64,000 nt of DNA from Mesorhizobium sp. L-8-3 (lineage in GTDB: Bacteria > Pseudomonadota > Alphaproteobacteria > Rhizobiales > Rhizobiaceae): positions 1,610,501 through 1,674,500 of the forward strand of contig NZ_AP023262.1 of NCBI RefSeq assembly GCF_016756615.1, written 5' to 3'. A program made the translations under genes and the position numbers. Below, piece after piece: positions 37,149 through 46,277 of the stretch (the first letter of the stretch is position 1; every line of letters begins with the position of its first letter). Under the pieces are notes generated by a model. That model did not search any database. It was not told where the DNA came from and saw nothing but the letters and a program-made list of their open reading frames with translations.

Positions 37149-37982
37149 ATGAAGGTCGTCACGCTCCAGGCAGGCGAGGTGGTTCCCCGTCTCGGCCAGG
37201 GCACCTGGAATATGGGCGAGGATCCGCGTCGCCGCGCCGAAGAGGTGGCCGCCCTGCAACTCGGCCTCGACCTCGGCATGACCCTTGTCGACACCGCGGA
37301 GATGTATGCTTCCGGGGGCGCCGAAGCGATCGTCGCGGAGGCCATGGCCGGGAGGCGGCAGGAGGTCTTCATCGTCAGCAAGGTGCTGCCGACCAATGCG
37401 ACGCGGCGGGGTGTCCAAAAAGCCTGCGAGGCAAGTCTCGAAAGATTGCGAACCGAGGTCATCGACCTCTATCTGCTGCACTGGCGCGGCGCGGTGCCGC
37501 TATCGGAAACCATCGAGGCTTTCGAGGAGCTGAAGTCGGCCGGCAAGATACGGCATTGGGGCGTCAGCAACTTCGACACGGACGACATGGAAGAACTGCT
37601 GCGCCTCCCGGCCGGTGCGGCGGTGCAGACGAACCAGGTCCTCTACAACCTCACACGACGCGGTATCGATTACGACCTGCTGCCCTGGTCCAACCGTCGC
37701 CGCATCCCGGTCATGGCCTACTCGCCGGTGGAGCAGGGCAGGCTCGGCAACGAGAGGCGGCTCGAGGCGATGGCACGACGCCTGGGCGCCACTGCCGCGC
37801 AGGTCGCCTTGGCCTGGTTGTTGCGCCAGGACGGCGTGATCGCCATCCCCAAGGCCAGCCGTCCGCAGCATGTCAGGGACAACCGGGCGGCACTCGACCT
37901 CGAACTGACGGCTGAGGATCTGGCTGAACTCGACCGCGCCTTTCCGCCTCCACGGGGCAAGCGGCCGCTGGAAATGATATGA
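37149..37982 (+). CDS. Aldo/keto reductase
   Basis: 277 residues. Tetrad positions: MTLVDTAEMYASGGAE (Asp, Tyr), FIVSKVLP (Lys) and DLYLLHWRG (His), with AIPKASRPQHVRDN for cofactor binding. The ATG at 37149 is chosen because AAGGGA lies eight bases upstream; a GTG at 37116 and an ATG at 37140 are less well placed. Substrate unknown. It is not related closely to the aldo/keto reductase at 16572. Confidence 0.9.
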   Translation: MKVVTLQAGEVVPRLGQGTWNMGEDPRRRAEEVAALQLGLDLGMTLVDTAEMYASGGAEAIVAEAMAGRRQEVFIVSKVLPTNATRRGVQKACEASLERLRTEVIDLYLLHWRGAVPLSETIEAFEELKSAGKIRHWGVSNFDTDDMEELLRLPAGAAVQTNQVLYNLTRRGIDYDLLPWSNRRRIPVMAYSPVEQGRLGNERRLEAMARRLGATAAQVALAWLLRQDGVIAIPKASRPQHVRDNRAALDLELTAEDLAELDRAFPPPRGKRPLEMI

Positions 37983-38001
37983 AGGCCTGCGCGTGAGATG
38001 G

Positions 38002-38484
38002 TCATAGCCACCTGCGGACGCTTTGCTTGTAGCCGAGATAGGCGTCGCCGAACTTGCGCGCGAGATAGATCTCTTCGCGCGCCACCACGCCATGGCGGAT
38101 CACCAGATAGAACGGCACCAGCAGGATCAGATGCCATAGGCTGTCGAAGCCGATGGAGACACCGACGAGGCCGATGAACATGGCGACATAGATCGGATTG
38201 CGGCTGTAGCGATACGGGCCATCGGATACGATGCTGGTCGTCGGTACGCTTGTCGGGACCGCCGTTCCTGCCCGGCGAAAGGTCGAGGCGGCAAAGATCA
38301 GCAGCGCGAGGCCGGCGAGGAAGACGAGGCCGCCGACCCAGCCGGCCGGCATTGCGGCCGGCAGAAACGGCAGCGGATAAAGCCACTGAAGAACGAGCCC
38401 CGCCACGACTGCCAGCGCCATGGCGATCGGTGGGCGCACGATCGGCCCGGATGTGTCGTGGAGATTGCCGCTCGCCTCGCTCAT
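38002..38484 (-). CDS. Isoprenylcysteine carboxyl methyltransferase-family membrane protein
   Basis: About 160 residues with four or five transmembrane segments and the ICMT/PEMT-like C-terminus: DGPYRYSRNPIYVAMFIG (SAM-binding RNPxY core), then AREEIYLARKFGDAYLGYKQSVRRWL. Bacterial members methylate small lipophilic substrates; the target here is unknown. It lies 90 bp downstream of the sulfolipid genes on the same strand and may belong to that transcript. The start could be 38484 or 38523; neither has a clear SD. Confidence 0.85.
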   Translation of the reverse strand: MSEASGNLHDTSGPIVRPPIAMALAVVAGLVLQWLYPLPFLPAAMPAGWVGGLVFLAGLALLIFAASTFRRAGTAVPTSVPTTSIVSDGPYRYSRNPIYVAMFIGLVGVSIGFDSLWHLILLVPFYLVIRHGVVAREEIYLARKFGDAYLGYKQSVRRWL

Positions 38485-38576
38485 GCTGTCGCCAAGCCGT
38501 GATCGGATCTTGCCGGAGATCATAGCACATGAAGTGCCTCGATGTGGAAGCCTTGGCGCGGGCGGTGGGATACGGT

Positions 38577-39506
38577 TCAGGGGCCCTGCAACAACACCAG
38601 GCGCTCATGTTCCGTGACCAGCCCCACTACCGTTTCCCGAAGTAACCGATGGCCGCCCGGCCGCCATCCCAAGGCTTGCAGCCTGTCGGTCGCCATGACG
38701 CCCAGCGAAGAGGCGTCCGCCCTGACAGGCAAGGCATGCGGCGATCCCGTTCTTTCTTTGACGATGGCGAGCAGGTCGTGCCGGTCCACCACTATGTCGG
38801 AGACGTTGAAGAGCTTCCCGGACATCGTTTTGGCGGCCACCGTGAGCATCAGCTCGACCGCGGCGGCCACATCCTCGCCATGGACTTCCGTGCCGGCTCG
38901 AGGCTCTATGGGTTTGCCCGCGAGATAGTCGCCGAGCAGTGCGGACCATTTATGCTCCCGGCCCGGTCCCGCCGGACCGTAGACGCCGGTGATGCGCAGC
39001 GATGCCGTAGCGAATTCGGGCGTTGTCAGCCGGCCCAGGGCCGACTCGGCGGCGAGCTTGGCCTTGCCGTAGAGCGTGTCGGGGGCGCAGGCCAGGTCCT
39101 CGTGCAGAGGAGCACCAGGCGCCTCCCCGCCATAGGCGGCGCGGCTGGACAGGAAAATGGTCCGCGCCACGCCGGCACGCCGGGCCGCATCGAACAGGGC
39201 GACCGAACCCTCATGGTTTCGTCGCCAGAAGCCGTCGGGATCGCCGCCCTCGCCGCCCCTGTACTTTCCCGGCAGATGATCGAAGGCTGCGTGGACGAAG
39301 AAATCCATCCCGTCGAATGCCTGGAATTGATCGCGGTCGGGGTCGAGGGCTCCCTCGAGGAAGCGTACGGGATTGCTGAAGAAGCCTTTCGGCGGAGACG
39401 TGCGGCCTAGCACAATGACGTCGTGGCCGGCCGCAGCGAGATGCTCGACGATGAACCGTCCGACCAGGCCGGTGCCGCCCGATACCAATGTCGCCGGCCG
39501 TCTCAT
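38577..39506 (-). CDS. sqdC: NAD-dependent epimerase/reductase, SqdC-like
   Basis: 309 residues, an extended SDR with GGTGLVGRFIVEHL at the N-terminus, the active-site region FLSSRAAYGG and YGKAK. In Sinorhizobium and Rhodobacter, sqdC accompanies sqdB and sqdD in sulfolipid (SQDG) synthesis. Here it is third in the same order and overlaps sqdD by four bases (ATGA). The symbol is assigned mainly by operon context. Confidence 0.82.
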   Translation of the reverse strand: MRRPATLVSGGTGLVGRFIVEHLAAAGHDVIVLGRTSPPKGFFSNPVRFLEGALDPDRDQFQAFDGMDFFVHAAFDHLPGKYRGGEGGDPDGFWRRNHEGSVALFDAARRAGVARTIFLSSRAAYGGEAPGAPLHEDLACAPDTLYGKAKLAAESALGRLTTPEFATASLRITGVYGPAGPGREHKWSALLGDYLAGKPIEPRAGTEVHGEDVAAAVELMLTVAAKTMSGKLFNVSDIVVDRHDLLAIVKERTGSPHALPVRADASSLGVMATDRLQALGWRPGGHRLLRETVVGLVTEHERLVLLQGP

Positions 39507-40330
39507 CCCCGCGCGGCCGGGGCGGGCAGGGCGGCGATGTCGGGGATAGGCCCGCCGTCGTGAAAGGCCTGCCACAGTGCGATCAACGGGCCGAGCCTGT
39601 CGGCCTTGGGATGGTTCTTCTCCCAGGGCTTTTCATACTGGTAGTGAAGCACCGCGATCGACTTCCAGTCCCACAGTTCGGGCAGGTTGAACCAGACATA
39701 TTGAAGCATGTTGCAGAACACGGGCAGGCCGTGCCAGTCGGGAAAGAAGGCCTGCAGGAAGGTCTGGTCGGTCCGCGGCCAGAAGGCATCGGGCCGGTCG
39801 AGACGGGCGAGCATGCCGGCAAAGGTCTCATGCGACGGCTTTGCGACGAATACGCCTGAATTCAGCCGGTGGAAGTCGGCCAGGCTCTCATAGACGTTCG
39901 GAGCGGCCGAGAACTCAGGGTAGGAGAACAGCCGGTCTATGTTGCGCAGCACGATCGCATCGGCGTCGATGAAGACGATCTTCTCAAATTCGACATGCTG
40001 CCACAGGCGAAGCTTGGCGAAATTGTCGAGCGGTGTATGGAATTCAGGCTTTCGTCCCTTGGTGAAGGGCGCATTGGCATGAAGCCTGGCCCGCGCATGC
40101 CGCTCGTTGAACGCCTCCGACGTCGGCAGCAGCTCCGCCTCGCACAGGCGTGCGCCCAGCGCGGAGAGCGGCGCGAGGTCGCGGGCAGCAACGCCACCTG
40201 TATACAGCACGAGGATGTCCGCTTCGGTGCCGGTCAGGCGCAGTGAGCGGACCAGCGCGAGCGCGCCCCTCGCATAGTCGGCATTGGTGACCAGCGTCGC
40301 ATAGGCGCGGCCCGCCGAGACCTTGGTCAC
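39503..40330 (-). CDS. sqdD: Family 8 glycosyltransferase, SqdD-like
   Basis: 275 residues, glycogenin-like GT8: YATLVTNADYARGALALVRSL, nucleotide-sugar metal motif FIDADAIVL (Asp-Ala-Asp 122-124), NSGVFVAKPS and DQTFLQAFF. In SQDG synthesis SqdD is the transferase thought to put sulfoquinovose onto diacylglycerol. It overlaps sqdB upstream (four bases) and sqdC downstream. Confidence 0.88.
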   Translation of the reverse strand: MTKVSAGRAYATLVTNADYARGALALVRSLRLTGTEADILVLYTGGVAARDLAPLSALGARLCEAELLPTSEAFNERHARARLHANAPFTKGRKPEFHTPLDNFAKLRLWQHVEFEKIVFIDADAIVLRNIDRLFSYPEFSAAPNVYESLADFHRLNSGVFVAKPSHETFAGMLARLDRPDAFWPRTDQTFLQAFFPDWHGLPVFCNMLQYVWFNLPELWDWKSIAVLHYQYEKPWEKNHPKADRLGPLIALWQAFHDGGPIPDIAALPAPAARG

Positions 40331-41547
40331 GAGACGCTCTTCAGCCGCTTGCCCTCGGGGTCGCGTTCCAGCGTCGGGGCGATGTCCTTCGTCCAGGCGG
40401 ACACGGCCGGAATGCGGCTCCGGTCGACGCGATAGGCATATTTCTTCGCTACGTCGATGACTTCCGAGAGCAGGCCCTTTTCCAGCGTGATCGGTTCCAG
40501 GCCGAGCTCCCTGAACTGGTCGTTGCGTACGACGAGTTCGTTCTCGACCGCCTCCTTGCGCGGATTGGGCAGATGCGCGATGCGTGCGCCCGTGATCTCG
40601 GAAACGATCCTGGCCAGGTCGCGGACGCGGTGCGTCTCCGTCATCTGGTTGAAGATCTTCACCTTGTCGCCGCGCTTGGGCGGATTGTCGAGCGCGAGCT
40701 CGATGCAGCGGACCGAATCCTGGATATGTATGAAGGCGCGGGTCTGTCCGCCGGTGCCGTGCACTGTGAGGGGATGGCCGATCGCCGCCTGGATGAGGAA
40801 GCGGTTGAGCACCGTGCCGTAGTCGCCGTCATAGTCGAACCGGTTGATGAGCTGCAGGTGCTGCCGCGTCTCTTGCGTGTGCGTGCCCCAGACGATGCCC
40901 TGGTGCAGGTCGGTGATGCGCACGCCGTCGTTCTTCGCATAGAATTGGAAGAGCAGCTGATCGAGGCATTTGGTCATGTGGTAGATCGAGCCGGGATTAG
41001 CCGGATAAAGGATGTCCTGGCTCGCCGTCTCGCCGGTCAGCGTTTCGATGCCGACTGACAGGTAGCCCTCCGGGATGGCCGCCCCGATCGTCGAATAGCC
41101 GTAGACGCCCATTGTGCCGAGGTGGACGAGATGGGCATCCTGATCGAGCTCGACCAGCGCGTTGAGCAGGTTGTGGGTGGCGTTGACGTTGTTGTTGACC
41201 GTATAGTTCTTGTGCCGGTCGCTTTTCATCGAATAGGGCGCGGCGCGCTGTTCGGCGAAATGGATGACCGCGTCCGGCCGATGGTCGGCCAGCCAGCGTT
41301 TGAGCACCTCATAGTCGCGCGCGAGGTCGATCAGGTGGAAATGGATGCGCCGCCCGGTCTCCAGATGCCAGATGCGGGTGCGTTCCTGGATGGAATCCAT
41401 CGGCGTCAGCGACTGTACGCCGAGTTCGGTGTCGATCCAGCGGCGCGACAAATTGTCGAGAATATGGATCTCGTGGCCGCGCGCCGAAAGATGCAAGGCC
41501 GTCGGCCATCCGATGAAGCCGTCGCCGCCCAGAATTGCAAGCCGCAT
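40327..41547 (-). CDS. sqdB: UDP-sulfoquinovose synthase
   Basis: 406 residues. Nucleotide-binding GGDGFIGWPTALHL (7-20), catalytic Thr145 in LGTMGVYG and Tyr189-x3-Lys193 in YHMTKC, with HFAEQRAAPYSMKS conserved in SQD1/SqdB. It forms UDP-sulfoquinovose from UDP-glucose and sulfite, the committed step of sulfoquinovosyl diacylglycerol synthesis. First gene of sqdB-sqdD-sqdC, with GAGGGAG before the ATG. Such operons often rise under phosphate limitation; only one weak Pho-box-like half-site is visible upstream. Confidence 0.95.
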   Translation of the reverse strand: MRLAILGGDGFIGWPTALHLSARGHEIHILDNLSRRWIDTELGVQSLTPMDSIQERTRIWHLETGRRIHFHLIDLARDYEVLKRWLADHRPDAVIHFAEQRAAPYSMKSDRHKNYTVNNNVNATHNLLNALVELDQDAHLVHLGTMGVYGYSTIGAAIPEGYLSVGIETLTGETASQDILYPANPGSIYHMTKCLDQLLFQFYAKNDGVRITDLHQGIVWGTHTQETRQHLQLINRFDYDGDYGTVLNRFLIQAAIGHPLTVHGTGGQTRAFIHIQDSVRCIELALDNPPKRGDKVKIFNQMTETHRVRDLARIVSEITGARIAHLPNPRKEAVENELVVRNDQFRELGLEPITLEKGLLSEVIDVAKKYAYRVDRSRIPAVSAWTKDIAPTLERDPEGKRLKSVS

Positions 41548-41666
41548 CGAATCGCTCCCTCGCTGGTAAGACGCATTTGCCGCACATCTAGTTTGACAGC
41601 AATTTCAAAGCGAGATGCGACTGGATCGATCACAAAAGGTTTCCAGTCGACACATAAGTAGGGCAG

Positions 41667-42932
41667 TCACGCCACGGCGGACAGCCAGAAGACGGCCGCG
41701 CCGGCGACGAGCGAGACGGGCAGCGCCAGCGCCACCTGGATTGCGAAGGCGCGGCTGCCGAAGGCGATCGCGTAGGCGGCTTTCGCCATCGTGTTGGAGG
41801 CCACGGCGATGCCGATCGCCGCGGCGGCCACCGTCGTCGACAGCGTGTCCAGCATGCCCGCGACCGTCACGGTCACCGCATCGACGTCGGCCAGACCCGA
41901 CAAGGTGGAGACCACCAGCACGCCGCTCTCGCCATACCATGCAGCGGCAGCGCGCGCGATGAAGGCGACGGCGACGAGCACCAACGCCATGGTGACGACG
42001 GAATCGAGATCGAACGGGTTTTTTGGTTTGTGTTCCTGATGCTCCGTCGCGTCCTTGCGGGCGAGCAGGCCGGCATAGGCGATCATCACCAAAGCGGCAG
42101 CCAGTAGGGCCGGTACGAGAAGCTTCATCAACGGGGCAGCCAGCAGGCCGACCAGGAAGGCGGTCCTGATACAGGAGACGGCCGAGGCCGCGAGCGTGCC
42201 CGCCGCCAACGTAGGGGCATCGGCGCCGTCGGCCGCGCGGCGGGCATTGGTGAGCGTGGTTCCGGTCGAGGAGACCAGGCCGCCCACCGCTCCGGCCACC
42301 AGCTCGCCGCGCGCGCTTCCCAGCATCTTCACCGCGATGTAGCCGCAGAAGGAGATGGCGGCCAGCATGATGACCAGTATCCAGGTCCTTGCCGGCGAAA
42401 TGCCGCCGAACGGACCGATCGGATCGGAAGGAACCAGCGGCAGGATGACGAAGGTCATGGCGAGCAGGATGATCGCCGCGCGCAGCTCGTCCCAGGAGAG
42501 CCGGCGCACGAAGCCGTGCAGCGCTTCGCGGCTAGCGAGCACGGCGACCAGCACGACACCGCCCGCAGATGCCAGGCCAATGTCGCCGACGACCGCGACG
42601 ACGCCGAGCGCGAAGGTCAGCATGGCGGCGACCACCGATGTGACGCTGAAGTCGTTCTCGGCGACCTGTTCGCGATACTGGAAGACGGCGAAAACCGAGG
42701 AGAAGGCAATGAAGACGCCGACCACGGTGATCGCCGCCGCGGGGCCCGACTGCGGGAACGCGTGCGCGATCAGTCCGGTGACGCCGCCCAGCATGCCGAT
42801 GAGGATGTAGGTCCTCAGCCCGGCCGTGCGTCCCCCCGCTCCGGCGTCGCGTTCACGTCAATGGCGTTCGGCGCCGACCAGGGCGCCGATCGCGATCGCC
42901 AGACCGAGCCGCTCGAAGATTTCGATGTCCAT
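41667..42932 (-). pseudogene. MgtC/SapB-DUF4010 membrane protein, interrupted by an in-frame TGA
   Basis: From the ATG at 42932 the frame reads MDIEIFERLGLAIAIGALVG and AERH, then codon 25 (42860-42858) is TGA where Trp is expected, then RERDAGAGGRTAGLRTYILI continues in the same frame without a shift. The remaining 390 or so codons form a polytopic protein: MgtC-like N-terminus (GLRTYILIGMLGG) and a DUF4010 C-terminal half. An internal ATG at 42794 could start a truncated product lacking the first membrane helix. Probably inactive or weakly expressed. Confidence 0.85.
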
Positions 42933-42987
42933 GAGCGGACCTTATCGGCCGAATTGCTCAAAGCGGTCAATCGCGACAATAAGCGGG

Positions 42988-43509
42988 TCACGCCAGATGC
43001 CGGAAGGCGGCGACCACTTCTTCATAGACTTTGCGCTTGAACGGCACGATCAATTCGGGCAGCTCGGCCATAGGCTTCCACGCCCAGGCGTCGAATTCCG
43101 GTTCGTGGCCGCCCGGAGGCGGCTGGATGGAGATCTCGCTGTCGTCGCCCTCGAAGCGGAAGGCGAACCATCTCTGCGCCTGACCGCGGAATTTTCCCTT
43201 GAGCGCGATGCCCAGGACCTCGCGGGGCAGATCGTATTTGATCCACTCCGGCGCCTCGGCGAGCAGTGAGACGGAGCGGATCCCGGTCTCTTCATAGAGT
43301 TCGCGGCGGGCCGCCGGCAGGGGCTCCTCGCCCTTGTCGATACCGCCCTGCGGCATCTGCCAGAGCTGCGTGCTGCCGGCGAACTCGCTGTCCGACGCGG
43401 CGATGCGCCTGCCGGCCCAGACGAGCCCGTCGCGATTGAGCACCATGATGCCCACGCACGGGCGGTAGGGCAGGGTTTCGGGGTTGATCGTCCGGTTCTT
43501 CTTGGCCAT
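42988..43509 (-). CDS. rppH: RNA pyrophosphohydrolase
   Basis: 173 residues. N-terminal [20 protein letters not shown] and the Nudix box [20 protein letters not shown] (residues 55-77) match RppH, which removes pyrophosphate from 5' triphosphate RNA ends to start decay. It is the last gene of the block from rsfS; the polysaccharide deacetylase gene ends 8 bp before it. Confidence 0.95.
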   Translation of the reverse strand: MAKKNRTINPETLPYRPCVGIMVLNRDGLVWAGRRIAASDSEFAGSTQLWQMPQGGIDKGEEPLPAARRELYEETGIRSVSLLAEAPEWIKYDLPREVLGIALKGKFRGQAQRWFAFRFEGDDSEISIQPPPGGHEPEFDAWAWKPMAELPELIVPFKRKVYEEVVAAFRHLA

Positions 43510-43517
43510 GATTTCCG

Positions 43518-44678
43518 TTATCCGCGCTCGGGATCGCTGGCAACAGCAGAGACCGGGACGATCTCGATGCCGCGACGCTTCGCCTCTTCCACCCAACTTG
43601 CGACGGCATCGACGGTCGCGTCGAAGGCGGAGCCGGTGCCGACGGCATAACCCTTGGCGCGGGCGATGCGCTCCAACTCGTCGAGCTTCTTCAGGATATC
43701 GCCGCGCTCCCGGGCGGCGTCGATTGCCGTGTCGCCGGCCACGAAGGGCACGCCCGACTTCAGGGCGAGCTCGGCCGCCGTGCTGCGGGCCGAGGAGCCG
43801 TCGTCGAGATAAAGCAGGCCGCGCCTGCCGAGTTCCTCCATGAGGGGCGCCATGGCGTCGGCGTCGGCCGAGAAGCGCGCGCCCATGTAGTTCATCACCC
43901 CGGTGTAATTGGTGATGCGCGACAGCGACCAGCGCAGGGCCTCGACGTTCTCGGCCGGGCTGGCCGCGACCGTCAAAGTGTTGCGGCCGGGATCGACATT
44001 CGGATAGTCGAACGGCTCCAGCGGCACCTGCATGACGATTTCGTGGCCGCGCTGGCGCGCAGCCTGCATCCAGCGGCCGAGGCTGTTGCCCTGCGAGGCG
44101 AAGGCGAGCGTCACCTCGGGAGGCAGCTTTTCGATCGCCTCCATCGTCCCCGTCTGGGAAACGCCAAGGCCGCCGATCACGATGGCGACGCGGGCGCCGC
44201 GGGCGCCCGACCACGGCCGGGCATAGACATCGAAAGGCCGCCGCCCGTCGGCGGAGCGGATCGGCAGCGGGCCTATGGCCGACGCCTCGATGAGCGCTTT
44301 GTCGGGCAGATGGGCCACCCTGAGATTCTGCCCGATCGCCGATGGATCGCGGAAGACGACGACATTGCCGCCCGAGCGCGGCGTTTCGGGGTCTACGCGG
44401 ATGATTGCAGGGCTTCCGTCGGTCGGGGCCTGCTTGGAGGGCGCGGGATGGGCCCGGGCAATGTCGGACGCAGGGGCGGGCTCCGGAGCCGCCGCGACGA
44501 CAGGCGTGCGGAAGGGCCTTTCGCGCAGGGCGACAAGGCTGGAGGCCGCCACGATGACGACAGCCGCCAGGACCAGCCCGACGCCGCCTTTCGTCACCTT
44601 GAAGAGGCGCCGGCCTTGCTGCCGCGCCTTGGCCGACTGCCCGAGCGGGCTGTCGAGGGAATTGTTCGCTGGCGACAT
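43518..44678 (-). CDS. Divergent polysaccharide deacetylase family protein
   Basis: 386 residues. One membrane anchor (about 34-53, [20 protein letters not shown]), a proline/alanine-rich linker, then a divergent polysaccharide deacetylase domain ([49 protein letters not shown]). Members of this family sit beside EnvC and CtpA genes and are linked to cell-wall turnover in the periplasm. The start at 44678 has AGGGGGG upstream. Confidence 0.9.
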   Translation of the reverse strand: MSPANNSLDSPLGQSAKARQQGRRLFKVTKGGVGLVLAAVVIVAASSLVALRERPFRTPVVAAAPEPAPASDIARAHPAPSKQAPTDGSPAIIRVDPETPRSGGNVVVFRDPSAIGQNLRVAHLPDKALIEASAIGPLPIRSADGRRPFDVYARPWSGARGARVAIVIGGLGVSQTGTMEAIEKLPPEVTLAFASQGNSLGRWMQAARQRGHEIVMQVPLEPFDYPNVDPGRNTLTVAASPAENVEALRWSLSRITNYTGVMNYMGARFSADADAMAPLMEELGRRGLLYLDDGSSARSTAAELALKSGVPFVAGDTAIDAARERGDILKKLDELERIARAKGYAVGTGSAFDATVDAVASWVEEAKRRGIEIVPVSAVASDPERG

Positions 44679-44694
44679 CGCGCCCCCCTGCCGC

Positions 44695-44880
44695 GAACCG
44701 GTTTCCGAAGCATGTCTCCCGAAAGTGTGCTGCCGTTTCGGGAAAAAGACATGCGCCAAATCTAGACCCTAAAGCGCGTCGCGACCCTTCGGATTCGCTT
44801 TGCACGCTTTAGCTGTTTGTTCTTGCGCATGTCTTTGTCCCCGAAACCGGTTCCCGCATCAGGGAGACATGCTTTGGAAT
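44695..44880. repeat. Nested inverted repeats between ctpA and the deacetylase gene
   Basis: Inner arms AAAGACATGCGC (44745-44756) and GCGCATGTCTTT (44825-44836) are exact complements. Outer arms GAAGCATGTCTCCC (44707-44720) and GGGAGACATGCTT (44862-44874) nearly so. The centre contains a TTTAG/CTAAA-rich palindromic stretch. A typical rhizobial intergenic repeat mosaic; a 22-codon frame within it is not considered a gene. Confidence 0.75.
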
Positions 44881-44951
44881 CGAGACTGCCGGAATCGGAC
44901 GACCCCGGCAGTCGAGCAACGATGACACGGCGGCCGGTCGGCCGCCCGTCG

Positions 44952-46277
44952 CTACTGGTCGAGCACGGCCTGGTCCGGATTCGGCGGGAAGGCCGCATCC
45001 GTCTTGGCGCCGCGCAGCAGGTCGAGCGCGTGGCCGAGCTGGAGGTCGTCCTTCGGATCCGGCGGCACGTAGGCGGCAGAGCCCGAGCCCTGATCGCTCT
45101 CTTCGACGCCCTTGATGTGACCCTTCAGATCGGACTCGCCGCGCGACACGTCGCGACCCTGCAACTCCGGCGGCAGCGGCTGCTCGATCTTGATGTCGGG
45201 GGTGATGCCCTTGCCCTGGATCGACTTGCCCGACGGCGTGTAATAGAGCGCGGTGGTGAGCCGCAGGGCACCGTTCTCGGCGAGCGGGATGATGGTCTGG
45301 ACCGAGCCCTTGCCGAAGGACTGGGTGCCGAGCACGGTGGCCCGGCGCTGATCCTGCAACGCGCCCGCGACGATCTCGGACGCGCTGGCCGAGCCGCCGT
45401 TGATCAGCACGATGATCGGCTTGCCGTCGGTCAGGTCGCCGGCGCGCGCGTCGAACCGCGTGATGTCCTTCGGGTCGCGTCCACGCGTCGAGACGATCTC
45501 GCCCCGGTCGAGGAAGTCGTCGGAGACCGCCACGGCCTGGTCGAGCAGGCCGCCCGGATTGAGGCGCAGGTCGAGCACATAGCCCCTGAGCTTGTCGGCC
45601 GGAATCTGCTTCTTGATCGTCTCGATCGCAGTGCGCAGATCGTCGTCCGTCTTTTCGGTGAAGGACGTGATCTTCATGTAGCCGACATCGTTCTCGACGC
45701 GGAACTTGACCGCCTTCACCTTGATGACGTCGCGCACGATGGTCAGCTTGATCGGCTTGTCGGCCCCTTCGCGCAGGATCGTGAGCTCGATCGGCGTGTT
45801 GACCAGGCCGCGCATCTTGTCGACCGCCTCGCTGAGGGTGAGGCCGCGCACCTCCTCGCCGTCGATCGCCGAGATGAAGTCGCCGGCAAGCACGCCTGCG
45901 CGGGCCGCGGGCGTGTCGTCGATCGGCGTGATCACCTTGACGAGCTCGTTCTCCATCGTCACCTCGATGCCGAGGCCGCCGAACTCGCCCTTGGTCTGGA
46001 CGCGCATGTCCTTGGCGGCATCGGGATTGAGATAGGAGGAATGCGGATCGAGCGAGGTGAGCATGCCGTTGATGGCGTTCTCGACCAGGGATTTCTCGTC
46101 CGGCGGGGTGACGTACTGGCTGCGCACGCGCTCGAAAATATCGCCGAAAATGGCCAGCTGCCGGTAGGTCTCGGACCCTGCCGCATTCGCCGTCGTACCC
46201 ACCGCCCCGTGGACCAGGCTCATGGCCGAGGCACCCATCAGCGCTCCGGCAAGCAGAAGCGACACCTTACGAATCAT
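44952..46277 (-). CDS. ctpA: S41-family carboxy-terminal processing protease
   Basis: 441 residues. Signal peptide 1-33, PDZ domain about 98-180 (GGLGIEVTMENELVKVITPI), and the serine protease core with GSASASE at 295-301 and the lysine in SFGKGS (about 321-325), the Ser-Lys dyad of tail-specific proteases. Periplasmic degradation or processing of cell-envelope proteins. Starts inside the last 11 bp of envC, implying coupling. Confidence 0.95.
   Translation of the reverse strand: MIRKVSLLLAGALMGASAMSLVHGAVGTTANAAGSETYRQLAIFGDIFERVRSQYVTPPDEKSLVENAINGMLTSLDPHSSYLNPDAAKDMRVQTKGEFGGLGIEVTMENELVKVITPIDDTPAARAGVLAGDFISAIDGEEVRGLTLSEAVDKMRGLVNTPIELTILREGADKPIKLTIVRDVIKVKAVKFRVENDVGYMKITSFTEKTDDDLRTAIETIKKQIPADKLRGYVLDLRLNPGGLLDQAVAVSDDFLDRGEIVSTRGRDPKDITRFDARAGDLTDGKPIIVLINGGSASASEIVAGALQDQRRATVLGTQSFGKGSVQTIIPLAENGALRLTTALYYTPSGKSIQGKGITPDIKIEQPLPPELQGRDVSRGESDLKGHIKGVEESDQGSGSAAYVPPDPKDDLQLGHALDLLRGAKTDAAFPPNPDQAVLDQ

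Noticed and set aside
44762-44830. 22-codon basic frame ([15 protein letters not shown]) in the repeat mosaic
   Set aside because: It falls entirely within the inverted-repeat region and has no SD of note.
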